From positions 6,494,001 through 6,558,000 of the forward strand of contig NZ_CP108568.1 of assembly GCF_036010485.1 (NCBI RefSeq): 64,000 bases of DNA. The letters are read 5' to 3'. This document shows, piece by piece, positions 55,661 to 63,738 of the stretch (positions are counted from its first letter, which is position 1; every line of letters starts with the position of its first letter). Source of the DNA: Streptomyces sp. NBC_01198 (GTDB lineage Bacteria > Actinomycetota > Actinomycetes > Streptomycetales > Streptomycetaceae). The notes beneath the pieces were generated by a model. It searched no databases and was not told the origin of the DNA. It saw only the letters and a list, made by a program, of their open reading frames with translations. Position numbers and translations under genes: made by a program.

Positions 55661-56533
55661 ATGCGACAGGTCGCAACCAAGGGCCTGCTCACCGCGGTCG
55701 CCACCGGCGGGGTGATCGCCGCCACCGGCGGTCTGGCCTACGCCGACGCGGGCGCGTTCGGTGCCGCCGCCGATTCGCCCGGTGTGCTCTCGGGCAACGC
55801 GGTCCAGGTCCCGGTGCATGTGCCGGTCAACGCATGCGGCAACACGGTCAACGTGGTGGGTCTGCTGAACCCGGTGTTCGGCAACCACTGCGCCAACGTC
55901 TCCGCCCACCCGGGCGGCGGCGGCTCCACCGCGATCGGCGGCGCCCACGGCTCGCCGGGCGTGGGCTCAGGAAACGCCGTCCAGGCGCCGGTCGACGTCC
56001 CGGTCAACCTGTGCGGCAACAGCGTGTCGGTGATCGGAGCGCTGAACCCGGCGTTCGGGAACAGCTGCGCGAACGTCAACACCCCGCCCGTCAATCCGGG
56101 CACGCCCCGCCATCCGGGTCACCCCGGGCACCCGGGTCACCCCGGCACGCCCGGTACTCCGGGTACGCCAGGCACCCCCGGCACCCCGGGCACCCCCGGC
56201 ACCCCGGGCAACCCCGGCACCCCGGGCAACCCCGGCACTCCCGGGACCCCGGGCAACCCCGGCACTCCCGGGACCCCGGGCAACCCCGGCACTCCTGGCA
56301 CCCCGGGCACCCCCGGGACGCCCGGCACCCCCGGTAACCCGGGCACGCCCGTGACCCCGGTCACCCCGGGCACCCCCGGGTCGAACAGCACCACCCCGTC
56401 GGCGCCCCGCGCCGGCAGCGACACCCTCGCGCACACCGGCGCCGACGGCATGGCGCTCACCGCCTTCGCCGCCGGTGCGCTGCTGCTCGGCGGCGCCCTG
56501 CTCTACCGCCGCGGCCAGTCCGCCCGGCGCTGA
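55661..56533 (+). CDS. chpC: Long chaplin (ChpC-like), sortase-anchored, with collagen-like linker
   Basis: 290 residues from ATG 55661 (GGGGAAG upstream). Signal peptide ~1-29; chaplin domain 1 ~38-79 and domain 2 ~98-138, each with two Cys (PVNACGNTVNVVGLLNPVFG, PVNLCGNSVSVIGALNPAFG). A ~95-residue (Pro-Gly-x)n linker follows at ~145-238. The sorting signal is LAHTG (256-260), then a hydrophobic helix and the tail YRRGQSARR. LAxTG is the substrate motif of class E sortases, which fix long chaplins to peptidoglycan so that short ones can polymerise. Confidence 0.92.
   Translation: MRQVATKGLLTAVATGGVIAATGGLAYADAGAFGAAADSPGVLSGNAVQVPVHVPVNACGNTVNVVGLLNPVFGNHCANVSAHPGGGGSTAIGGAHGSPGVGSGNAVQAPVDVPVNLCGNSVSVIGALNPAFGNSCANVNTPPVNPGTPRHPGHPGHPGHPGTPGTPGTPGTPGTPGTPGTPGNPGTPGNPGTPGTPGNPGTPGTPGNPGTPGTPGTPGTPGTPGNPGTPVTPVTPGTPGSNSTTPSAPRAGSDTLAHTGADGMALTAFAAGALLLGGALLYRRGQSARR
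56094..56374. repeat. Collagen-like (PGx)n coding repeat inside chpC
   Basis: Nine-base units coding Gly-Thr-Pro, Gly-Asn-Pro and a few Gly-His-Pro, repeated about thirty times. The middle is highly regular (blocks of GNPGTPGTP recur with a 27-base period). Length variation by slippage is expected. Confidence 0.8.
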
Positions 56534-56544
56534 GCCGTACCGCC

Positions 56545-56576
56545 CACCGGCCGGCCCGCGTCCGGGCCGGCCGGTG
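56545..56576. terminator. Bidirectional terminator between chpC and the DUF5703 gene
   Basis: A 14-bp perfect stem (56545-56558 with 56563-56576), loop CGTC, in the 52-base gap between convergent genes. Confidence 0.75.
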
Positions 56577-56585
56577 CGGGCCACC

Positions 56586-56774
56586 TCACCAGGTGGCCCG
56601 CACCTGGCGGATGATCCGGCGCCGCAGGCGCACGCGTCTGCTCCCGTCGGCATACAGGCGGAGCCGGTCGACCTCCCAGTGTCCGTACTCCGCCTCGTCG
56701 GTCAGCAACCGTGTCGCGTCCTTGCGGGAGACCCCACGCGGCACGTAGATCTCTCTGAATTCGTATTCCGGCAT
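56586..56774 (-). CDS. DUF5703-family small protein
   Basis: 62 residues from ATG 56774. MPEYEFREIYVPRGVSRKDA followed by EYGHWEVDRLRLYADGSRRV and a basic end (LRRRIIRQVRATW). It matches the short actinobacterial DUF5703 family, of unknown role. Divergent from the next plus-strand gene with a 47-base gap, so their promoters overlap. Confidence 0.8.
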   Translation of the reverse strand: MPEYEFREIYVPRGVSRKDATRLLTDEAEYGHWEVDRLRLYADGSRRVRLRRRIIRQVRATW

Positions 56775-56821
56775 CGCATCTATTGTGCAAGCAACGCCCC
56801 GGTGCGGATAGCGTCTGCCTC

Positions 56822-57430
56822 ATGTCTGATGACGTGCAGCCCACGGCGGCCGAGGTCCGTGCCGCAGTCGAGGCGGTCAAGGCCGCGCTCGACCGGCATC
56901 TCGACGCGATCGAGAAGCGCAGCGGCGAGGACGACCCCGCCGTTCACGAGGCGTTCGAGGCGCTGGCCTCGGCTGCCGAGTCGTATGACGAGTTGCTGTA
57001 CGACGCCTACGACGAGGTGACCCCGCTCGAGGTGCCCACCGGCGGCTCGCTGCCGGAGTACGAGGGTCCCGAGGAGCCGGAGGCGATCAGCGTGCTGATC
57101 CGCCGCGACTACACGATCGTGGCACCCGACCGGCTCTTCTCGCAGGCCAGGCATGCCAGCGAGGACACCGACGGATCGGCGACCGCGAGCGTCAACGCGG
57201 CGCTCGGGGTGATCTTCGGCGAGTACGAACCCGATGAGATCGCCCAGCGGCACAAGGACTTCGGCTTCGAGGAGGGCGACTCCACGCTGTGGGTCTCCGC
57301 GGTGGAGACCCCCGAACCCGGGGAGTGGCTGGAGACGCCCTTCGACCAGGCCGATCCGCACCTGGTGGTGTGCCGCTTCGACGTCAGCGCGGTCTTCGAC
57401 GACGAGCTCGGCGTCCTCGACCCCGACTGA
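56822..57430 (+). CDS. Conserved hypothetical acidic protein, 202 aa
   Basis: ATG 56822. An acidic, helical N-terminus (AEVRAAVEAVKAALDRHLDA; AFEALASAAESYDELLYDAY) is followed by a mixed domain with ISVLIRRDYTIVAPDRLFSQ and LGVIFGEYEPDEIAQRHKDF. No signal peptide, Cys-free apart from one near the end. It appears to be a Streptomyces-wide unknown next to the chaplin locus. A terminator follows. Confidence 0.75.
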   Translation: MSDDVQPTAAEVRAAVEAVKAALDRHLDAIEKRSGEDDPAVHEAFEALASAAESYDELLYDAYDEVTPLEVPTGGSLPEYEGPEEPEAISVLIRRDYTIVAPDRLFSQARHASEDTDGSATASVNAALGVIFGEYEPDEIAQRHKDFGFEEGDSTLWVSAVETPEPGEWLETPFDQADPHLVVCRFDVSAVFDDELGVLDPD

Positions 57431-57487
57431 GCCCGAGCCCGGCCCCGGGGGGACCTGCCCCCGGGGACCTCGCGGCCCGGCTCGGGC
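57431..57487. terminator. Nested hairpin between convergent genes
   Basis: Outer arms GCCCGAGCC (57431-57439) and GGCTCGGGC (57479-57487) enclose an inner stem CCCCGGGGG (57443-57451) / CCCCCGGGG (57458-57466). It fills the 60-base gap between the two stop codons. Confidence 0.7.
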
Positions 57488-57490
57488 GGG

Positions 57491-59779
57491 TCACCACCCG
57501 GCGGTCAGCTCCCGCAGCACCGTCCCCAGCCGGGTGGTGCGCTCGGTCGCCGGCGGTCCCGCGACGGCCTGGGCCAGTTGCTGCTCGGCGCCCTGCACCA
57601 CCGACAGGTGGCGCTCGCCGCGGCCGAAGGCGGTGTAGACCCAGGACCTGGTCAGCAGCGGCCCCGCGTCGCCCGGTACGACCACCACGGCGGCGGGCCA
57701 GCGCATGCCGGCCGCCTGATGGCCGGTGACCGCCCACCCGTGGCGTACGGTCGCCGCCACCTCCTCGCGGGGGACCAGGACCGATCCCCGCTCGCACTCC
57801 AGCCGCAGGCCGTCCGGCTCCGCGCCGGTCACCGTGCCGGGCAGCGTACGGCCGGGCACCGGGACGTGCACGATCCGGTCGCCCGGGTCGAAGCCGCCGA
57901 AGCGCCCGGGGCCGGGGTTGAGGCGCTCCTTGAGCGCCGCGTTGAGCGCCCGGGTGCCGACCGGGCCGCCGTGGCCGGTCGTGACCACCTGGACCTGCGC
58001 CCCCTCGACGCCGAAAGCCCGCGGCACCGAGTCGGCGACCAGCTGGACCGTACGGTGCACGGCCTCGCGCGGATCGCGCACCGGCACCACCACGACCTCC
58101 TTGCCCGGTGCCTCCACGGCGGTCAGCTCGCCCTCGCCGACGCAGGACACCAGCTCGCCGATCGGCCCGAAGTCCGGCGTGCGGGACACCACCCGGGGGC
58201 AGACCCGGGCTGCGAGCAGGTCGGCGAAGACCCGGCCGGCGCCCGCCGACCACAGGGCGTGCGGGTCGCCGCTGAGCACCAGCCGGGCGCCGTCGGGGAC
58301 CGACTCCACCAGCGTGGTGGCCTCCTCGACGGACAGCTGCGGCGCGTCCAGCACCGCGAGCAGAGCGAGGTCCAGGCTGCCGTCCGCGGCCCGTCCCGGC
58401 CCCTCGGCGCCCGAGAGCAGCCCGTCCACGGTCACGGCCGCCTCGTCGCCCACCACCGCGGCGAGCCTGCGGCGGCCGTTCTCCGTGTAGGCGGCGGCGT
58501 ACGCGCGCAGGCCCACGGCCCGTGCGGCCGCCACCAGCGCGGCGGGCTCGGCGCGGGCGGCCTCGCCGCCCGAGTGCACGACGAGGCCGCTGCCCGCCGA
58601 GGCCTTGATCAGCTCGGCGGCGGACGGCGTCGGTGCGGACGCCCGCGCCCAGTCAGGCCCGTCGTCGCCCTCCGCTTCGCTCTCGAAGGACCGCAGCAGG
58701 CGGAAGAGGCCTTCCGCAAGGCTCTCCTCGGCCATCGCGTAACGGTCGAGGCCGAGCAGCAGTGACACCTCCTCCTCGCTGTCCTCGTCCTCGCCGCCCT
58801 CCCGGAAGACCAGCACCTGGCCGTCCGCGACGGCGGCCGCGACGGCGGCCTCCGGGTCGGACAGCCCGTGCCCGCGCAGCGCGGCGTGCAGGTCGGCCGG
58901 CGGCAGCGCGGTGTGCCCGCGCACCGCGGCGTCCTCCAGCGCCCGGGCGACCAGCGCGCGGGCCCGCCGCTCGTCGTCCGGCCCGCACGCGCCGCCGAGC
59001 ACCCCGCGCGCGAACGCGTCCGCGTGCTCGGTCCTCACCGTGCCGATCCCGAGCAGCAGCCACGGATCGGCACGCAACTCCGCCGCGGCCCGCTCCCCGA
59101 GCACCCGCACGGCGTCCGCGGCCAGGTAGGCCGGGGCCCCGCCATCGGCCAGCACGCCGGCAGCGGCCTCCACGGCCCTGGGGTCCGGCGCCACGCGCGG
59201 CCCGGCCGCCCCTGCGCCGCGGCTCGCCGCCCCGGCTCCGGGCCGTTCCGCGGCCGGGCTCTGATCGTCGGCTGCCACCCTCGGCCGGTCGGTGCCTGCC
59301 GCGCCGCCTGCCGTACGCCCGTCGGCGGCTCCGCCCTCAGCCGCCGTCTCGCCACCGGGTCCTGACCCGGCGTCACGCCCGGCGGCCGCGCCCTGTGCGG
59401 CCGCGTCCGCGCCGGCATCCGCCACGTCCCCGGCAGCCGCGCCCTGCCCCTCCGCGCCGACCGCCGAAAGGCCGGCGCCGTCACCGTCCGCGGCGGCAGC
59501 CTCCGCCGCCGTGCCGCCCGGCGGCGGGGTGCTGCCGTCAGCCGCCTCGGCCGCCTGGAGGGCGGCTGCCTCCGCCGCCATCGCCTCGCGGCGCTTGCGG
59601 CGGGCTTCCGCCGCGTCGCCGCGCGGGGCCGGGGCCACCGGGCTCTCGCCCCGTTCGATGGAGCGGACGGCCGCCGCGAGGCCGGCCAGGTCCACCGGTG
59701 GGCGCCGGGCGGCCGCCGGGGCGGGGGACCCTTCGGGGCGCTCGGGCGCGGGCGGGGCGGGCGGGCTGGCGGGGGGCAT
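57491..59779 (-). CDS. RecD-like helix-hairpin-helix protein with degenerate ATPase motifs
   Basis: 762 residues from ATG 59779. Residues ~1-210 are a low-complexity Ala/Gly/Pro/Glu linker region with a charged stretch EARRKRREAMAAEAAALQAA. Then come RecD2-like N-terminal helical domains (AVEAAAGVLADGG; LRADPWLLLGIGTVRTEHAD). In the helicase part, the Walker A position reads GLVVHSGGEAARAEP with no GKT. The DEAQ-like motif is LALLAVLDAPQLSVEEA (Asp-Ala instead of Asp-Glu), followed by RLVLSGDPHALWSAGAGRVF. The C-terminal SH3/UvrD-C2-like end is kept (VTGHQAAGMRWPAAVVVVPG; SWVYTAFGRGE). It probably binds DNA or protein without ATPase activity. The aldo/keto reductase gene lies 32 bases upstream. 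Confidence 0.75.
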   Translation of the reverse strand: MPPASPPAPPAPERPEGSPAPAAARRPPVDLAGLAAAVRSIERGESPVAPAPRGDAAEARRKRREAMAAEAAALQAAEAADGSTPPPGGTAAEAAAADGDGAGLSAVGAEGQGAAAGDVADAGADAAAQGAAAGRDAGSGPGGETAAEGGAADGRTAGGAAGTDRPRVAADDQSPAAERPGAGAASRGAGAAGPRVAPDPRAVEAAAGVLADGGAPAYLAADAVRVLGERAAAELRADPWLLLGIGTVRTEHADAFARGVLGGACGPDDERRARALVARALEDAAVRGHTALPPADLHAALRGHGLSDPEAAVAAAVADGQVLVFREGGEDEDSEEEVSLLLGLDRYAMAEESLAEGLFRLLRSFESEAEGDDGPDWARASAPTPSAAELIKASAGSGLVVHSGGEAARAEPAALVAAARAVGLRAYAAAYTENGRRRLAAVVGDEAAVTVDGLLSGAEGPGRAADGSLDLALLAVLDAPQLSVEEATTLVESVPDGARLVLSGDPHALWSAGAGRVFADLLAARVCPRVVSRTPDFGPIGELVSCVGEGELTAVEAPGKEVVVVPVRDPREAVHRTVQLVADSVPRAFGVEGAQVQVVTTGHGGPVGTRALNAALKERLNPGPGRFGGFDPGDRIVHVPVPGRTLPGTVTGAEPDGLRLECERGSVLVPREEVAATVRHGWAVTGHQAAGMRWPAAVVVVPGDAGPLLTRSWVYTAFGRGERHLSVVQGAEQQLAQAVAGPPATERTTRLGTVLRELTAGW

Positions 59780-59811
59780 TGCGGCCTCCGTGGAGGGATC
59801 GGTGCGCGCGT

Positions 59812-60792
59812 TCAGAGCGTGCTCCAGTCGTGGTCCGGGTAGCGGTGCAGTGGCGCCGACACGTCGTCCAGCGCCTGGCAGATCTCTTCAGGAAGCGTAA
59901 GCGCCTCCACCGACAGCGCCGCCGTGAGCTGCTGCGCGTTGCGCGCGCCGAGCAGCGGGGCGGTCACGCCCGGCCGGTCGCGTACCCAGGCGAGGGCGAC
60001 CTGCAGCGGGGACACGGCCAGGCCGTCGGCCGCTATGGCCAGCGCGTCCACGATCAGGCCCGCGGTGTCGTCCAGGTAGGGGGCGACGAAGGGCGCCATG
60101 TCCTCGGAGCCGCCGCGGGAGTCCTGCGGGACGCCGGCGCGGTATTTGCCGGTGAGGACGCCGCGGCCCAGCGGCGAGGAGGGCAGCACCCCGAGCCCGA
60201 GGTCCGTCGCGGCGGGCAGCACCTCGCGCTCCACCCCGCGCTGAAGCAGCGAGTATTCCATCTGCGTGCTGGCCAGCGCCGTGCGCCCGGGGCCCGCGAG
60301 CTGCCAGGTCGCGGCCTTGGCCAGTTGCCAGCCGCAGAAGTTGGACACCCCGACGTAGCGGGCCCGGCCGGAGCTGACGGCGATGTCCAGCGCCTGCAGC
60401 GTCTCGTCCAGCGGCGTGCCCGGGTCGAAGGCGTGCACCTGCCACAGGTCGACGTAGTCCGTGCCGAGCCGCTGCAAGGACGCGTCGAGCGCGGACAGCA
60501 GGTGGCCGCGGGAGGTGTCGAAGCGCCGGTCGGGGTCGGGCACGCTGCCGGCCTTGGTGGCGATCACCAGGTCGGAGCGCGGCACCAGGTCCTCGATCAG
60601 CCGCCCGAGCAGGTACTCGGCGCCGCCGTCCGCATAGACGTCGGCGGTGTCGACCAGCGAACCCCCGGCGTTCCAGAAGGTCTTGAGCTGGTCGGCGGCG
60701 TCCCGTTCGCCGGTGTCGCGCCCCCAGGTGAGCGTGCCGAGCCCGAGCCGGGACACGCGCAACCCGGTACGGCCGAGGTGCCTATGCTCCAT
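59812..60792 (-). CDS. Aldo/keto reductase
   Basis: 326 residues from ATG 60792, where homology starts MEHRHLGRTGLRVSRLGLGT. The catalytic tetrad is present: Asp-Tyr in DTADVYADG, Lys in LVIATKAG and His in VDLWQVHAF. GVSNFCGWQLAKA, EYSLLQRGVEREV and the NADPH-binding LLGARNAQQL follow. It reduces aldehydes/ketones with NADPH in the cytoplasm; substrate unknown. Divergent from the LLM oxidoreductase gene (130-base gap). Confidence 0.92.
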   Translation of the reverse strand: MEHRHLGRTGLRVSRLGLGTLTWGRDTGERDAADQLKTFWNAGGSLVDTADVYADGGAEYLLGRLIEDLVPRSDLVIATKAGSVPDPDRRFDTSRGHLLSALDASLQRLGTDYVDLWQVHAFDPGTPLDETLQALDIAVSSGRARYVGVSNFCGWQLAKAATWQLAGPGRTALASTQMEYSLLQRGVEREVLPAATDLGLGVLPSSPLGRGVLTGKYRAGVPQDSRGGSEDMAPFVAPYLDDTAGLIVDALAIAADGLAVSPLQVALAWVRDRPGVTAPLLGARNAQQLTAALSVEALTLPEEICQALDDVSAPLHRYPDHDWSTL

Positions 60793-60922
60793 GGGCGCTG
60801 AGATTACTGCCCGCACCGTCCGAATGGGCCGCAGTGACGTACCCGACAGGTTCCCGTGGCGGCGCCGCGCGCTACAGTCCGGGGGGGACAACGACGTTAC
60901 TCACCAGTACAAGGGGAGCGCT

Positions 60923-61972
60923 ATGAGGCTCGGGATCAACCTCGGCTACTGGGGTGCCGGGATGGATGCGGACAACCTCGCCGTCGCCCAGGAGGCCGAC
61001 CGGCTCGGCTACTCCGTCTGCTGGGCCGCCGAGGCCTACGGTTCCGACGCCGCCACCGTGCTGTCCTGGGTGGCCGCGCAGACCGAGCGGATCGACGTCG
61101 GCTCCGCCATCTTCCAGATCCCGGCCCGCACCCCGGCGATGACCGCGATGACCGCCGCGACCCTGGACTCGCTGTCCGGCGGCCGCTTCCGGCTGGGCCT
61201 TGGCGTGTCGGGGCCGCAGGTCTCCGAGGGCTGGTACGGCGTGAAGTTCGACAAGCCGCTGTCCCGCACCCGCGAGTACGTCGAGATCGTCCGCAAGGCG
61301 ATGGCCCGCGAGCGGCTGAGCCACCAGGGCGAGCACTGGACGCTGCCGCTGCCCGGCGGCCCCGGCAAGCCGATCAAGCTGACCGTGCACCCGCAGCGCG
61401 AGCACATCCCGCTCTACATCGCCGCGATCGGCCCGAAGAACCTGGAGCAGACCGGCGAGATCGCCGACGGCGCCCTGCTGATCTTCCCCTCCGCCGCCCA
61501 CCTGGAGGACACCGCGCTGCGGCACATCCGCGCGGGCCGTGAGAAGGCCGGCCTGACGCTGGACGGCTTCGACGTCTGCCCGACGCTGCCGCTCGCCGTG
61601 GGCGACGACGTCGCGGCGCTCGCCGACCTGTTCCGCCCGTACACCGCGCTGTACGTCGGCGGTATGGGCAGCCGCAAGCAGAACTTCTACAACCAGCTCG
61701 CCCAGCGCATGGGCTACGAGAAGCAGGCCGCCGAGATCCAGGACAAGTACCTGGCGGGCGACAAGGACGGCGCCGCCGCGGCCGTACCGCAGGAACTCAT
61801 CGACTCCACCTGCCTGCTGGGCCCGGTCGCCCGGATCGCCGACGGGATGCGCGCCTACGCCGCGGCGGGCGTCACCACCCTCACCCTCGCCCCTGCCGGT
61901 TTCACGCTGGAGGAGCGGGTGGCGGGCCTGCGGGCCGGAGTCGAGGCCCTGGAGCTGGCGGGAGTGGCCTGA
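60923..61972 (+). CDS. LLM-class F420-dependent oxidoreductase
   Basis: 349 residues from ATG 60923 (GGGGAG upstream). A luciferase-like TIM barrel: LGINLGYWGAGMDADNLAVA, FQIPARTPAMTAMTAATLDS, SGGRFRLGLGVSGPQVSEGW, YIAAIGPKNLEQTGEIADG. This is the F420-dependent subgroup typical of actinobacteria (methylene-H4MPT-reductase-like). The reaction is a hydride transfer from F420H2 to an unknown substrate. Confidence 0.9.
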   Translation: MRLGINLGYWGAGMDADNLAVAQEADRLGYSVCWAAEAYGSDAATVLSWVAAQTERIDVGSAIFQIPARTPAMTAMTAATLDSLSGGRFRLGLGVSGPQVSEGWYGVKFDKPLSRTREYVEIVRKAMARERLSHQGEHWTLPLPGGPGKPIKLTVHPQREHIPLYIAAIGPKNLEQTGEIADGALLIFPSAAHLEDTALRHIRAGREKAGLTLDGFDVCPTLPLAVGDDVAALADLFRPYTALYVGGMGSRKQNFYNQLAQRMGYEKQAAEIQDKYLAGDKDGAAAAVPQELIDSTCLLGPVARIADGMRAYAAAGVTTLTLAPAGFTLEERVAGLRAGVEALELAGVA

Positions 61973-62037
61973 GCCGCTTGCCTGACCGGCCCTGGAGAGC
62001 CGGGGGGATCACGGGGACGGGGCAGCGCGGCCGGCTG

Positions 62038-62655
62038 TCAGCTGGGCACGAGCCGGCCGAGCAGCCGGCCGAAGTCGATCAGCCGGGCTATCTGCCCGGC
62101 GCCCCCGTCGTCCAGTGACTTGCTGAACCGGAAGGCCTCGGGCCGGAACTTCGCCGAGGCCACCGGCAGCGGCGAGTCGGGGTCGGCCTGCACCGCGCTC
62201 AGCTCGTGCGGCATCGCGGTGGCCAGCACCACGTAGACCCCGCGGTCGATCCGCTGCCCCAGCTCGTCGTGGCCGACCAGGGTGCGCATCCCGACATGGC
62301 CGATCGAGTCCAGCGGCAGCACCTGCACCGACGAGTCCAGGACCGTACCGCCCGGCGCCTTGGCGTCGGCCAGCTCCTCGCTGTGCCACAGGATCAGCCG
62401 CCGTCCGTCGCACACCGCGGCCTCCTGCCAGACCGAGGCGCCCGCCTCCGTCAGGTCCACCACCCGCTCCAGGGTGAAGCCGCGCACCCGGCGCTTGCCC
62501 AGCACTCCTTCGATGGCGTCCAGCGCGACGTCCGCGTGCAGGAAGTACACCTCCGCGGCGTCCTCCAGCCGACCGTACGGAGACCAGTCGGTGCCGGCGG
62601 GGCGCGCCCCGCTCGCAGCCGGGCGGCTCCTCGTCGCCTTGCTGAACATCTCCAC
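62038..62655 (-). CDS. Conserved hypothetical protein, 205 aa
   Basis: GTG 62655; ATG 62649 (codon 3) is an equally good start. A mostly beta, soluble protein: DAAEVYFLHADVALDAIEGV, LGKRRVRGFTLERVVDLTEA, RRLILWHSEELADAKAPGG, HVGMRTLVGHDELGQRIDRG. I do not recognise a known fold. It lies next to the LLM oxidoreductase and histidine phosphatase genes. The 218-base gap to the right holds the divergent promoters and no gene. Confidence 0.7.
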   Translation of the reverse strand: MEMFSKATRSRPAASGARPAGTDWSPYGRLEDAAEVYFLHADVALDAIEGVLGKRRVRGFTLERVVDLTEAGASVWQEAAVCDGRRLILWHSEELADAKAPGGTVLDSSVQVLPLDSIGHVGMRTLVGHDELGQRIDRGVYVVLATAMPHELSAVQADPDSPLPVASAKFRPEAFRFSKSLDDGGAGQIARLIDFGRLLGRLVPS

Positions 62656-62873
62656 CCGCTTCGCGATACCGGATCCCGAGGCCCCCTCGACCTCTGCTGC
62701 ACCTTACCCAGGGGGCGGTACAGCGGGACCTATGCCGGGGACAGCGGATCAAAGCAATATCGCGGCGGCGCCACGGGAATTCAGCGGCCGTGGTGGGGGC
62801 TCGGGGGGATCATCCCCGCCACGGCCGTCACCCAGCACAACGGAGCGGGGGCGGAAGGGTTACGGTGGCGGAC

Positions 62874-63575
62874 ATGCCCACCGCGATCCTTGTCCGGCAC
62901 GGACGGTCCACTGCCAACGTCGAGGGAGTGCTGGCCGGCTGGAGCCCCGGCGTCGCCCTGGACGACGCAGGCCGGGCGCAGGCCACCGCGCTCGCCGCCC
63001 GGCTGGCCGCGCTGCCGCTCGCCGCCGTCGTCAGCAGCCCGCTGCAACGCTGCCAGGAGACCGTGCGCCCGCTGCTCGACACGCGCACCGGCCTGACCCT
63101 GCACACCGACGACCGGATCGGCGAGTGCCACTACGGCGACTGGACCGGCCGCAAGCTGGCGGAACTGGCCGACGAGCCGCTGTGGACCACCGTGCAGCGG
63201 CACCCCTCGGCGGCGGTCTTCCCCGGCGAGGGCGGCGAGTCGCTGCGCGCCATGCAGGCCCGCGCGGTCGACGCGGTCCGCGACTGGAACGCGCGGATCG
63301 AGGCCGAGCACGGCCCCGACGCGCTGTACGTGCTGTGCTCGCACGGCGACGTGATCAAGTCGCTGGCCGCCGACGCGCTCGGCCTGCACCTGGATCTCTT
63401 CCAGCGGATCAGCACCGATCCGTGCTCGGTGACCGTCATCCGCTACACCCCGCACCGCCCGTTCCTGCTGCGCCTCGGCGACACCGGTGACCTGGGCGCC
63501 CTCGTCCCGCCGCCCGCGCCGTCCGAGGGCGCGGCCGACGACGCGGTCGTCGGCGGTTCCACCGGCGCCCCGTGA
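62874..63575 (+). CDS. Histidine phosphatase (phosphoglycerate-mutase-like) protein
   Basis: 233 residues from ATG 62874; GTG 62865 is possible. Catalytic phospho-His in ILVRHGRSTANVEG, Arg in SSPLQRCQETVRPL, second His in VLCSHGDVIKSLAADAL, and Glu in RIGECHYGDWTGRKLAELA. Family members hydrolyse phosphate esters; an MSMEG-type probable phosphatase of this kind usually precedes a DUF3090 gene in actinobacteria, as here. Probably cotranscribed with the next gene. Confidence 0.9.
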   Translation: MPTAILVRHGRSTANVEGVLAGWSPGVALDDAGRAQATALAARLAALPLAAVVSSPLQRCQETVRPLLDTRTGLTLHTDDRIGECHYGDWTGRKLAELADEPLWTTVQRHPSAAVFPGEGGESLRAMQARAVDAVRDWNARIEAEHGPDALYVLCSHGDVIKSLAADALGLHLDLFQRISTDPCSVTVIRYTPHRPFLLRLGDTGDLGALVPPPAPSEGAADDAVVGGSTGAP

Positions 63576-63738
63576 TCAGCTTCCGCAGTAGGGTGGTGGC
63601 CACACCGCTTCGACGGTGACGGCGACACCGCACAGGCGACACCGCACCGCCGCGCAGCACAGCCTTTCGCAGCGCAGTACGGGTACGCGCACGACAGACG
63701 CGCACGACAGACACACAGCCGAGCAAACGGAGCAGGAC

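Noticed and set aside
58633..60801. Plus-strand Arg/Pro-rich 722-codon open frame across the helicase-like and aldo/keto reductase genes.
   Set aside because: Low-complexity antisense reading; it overlaps two well-supported minus-strand genes.
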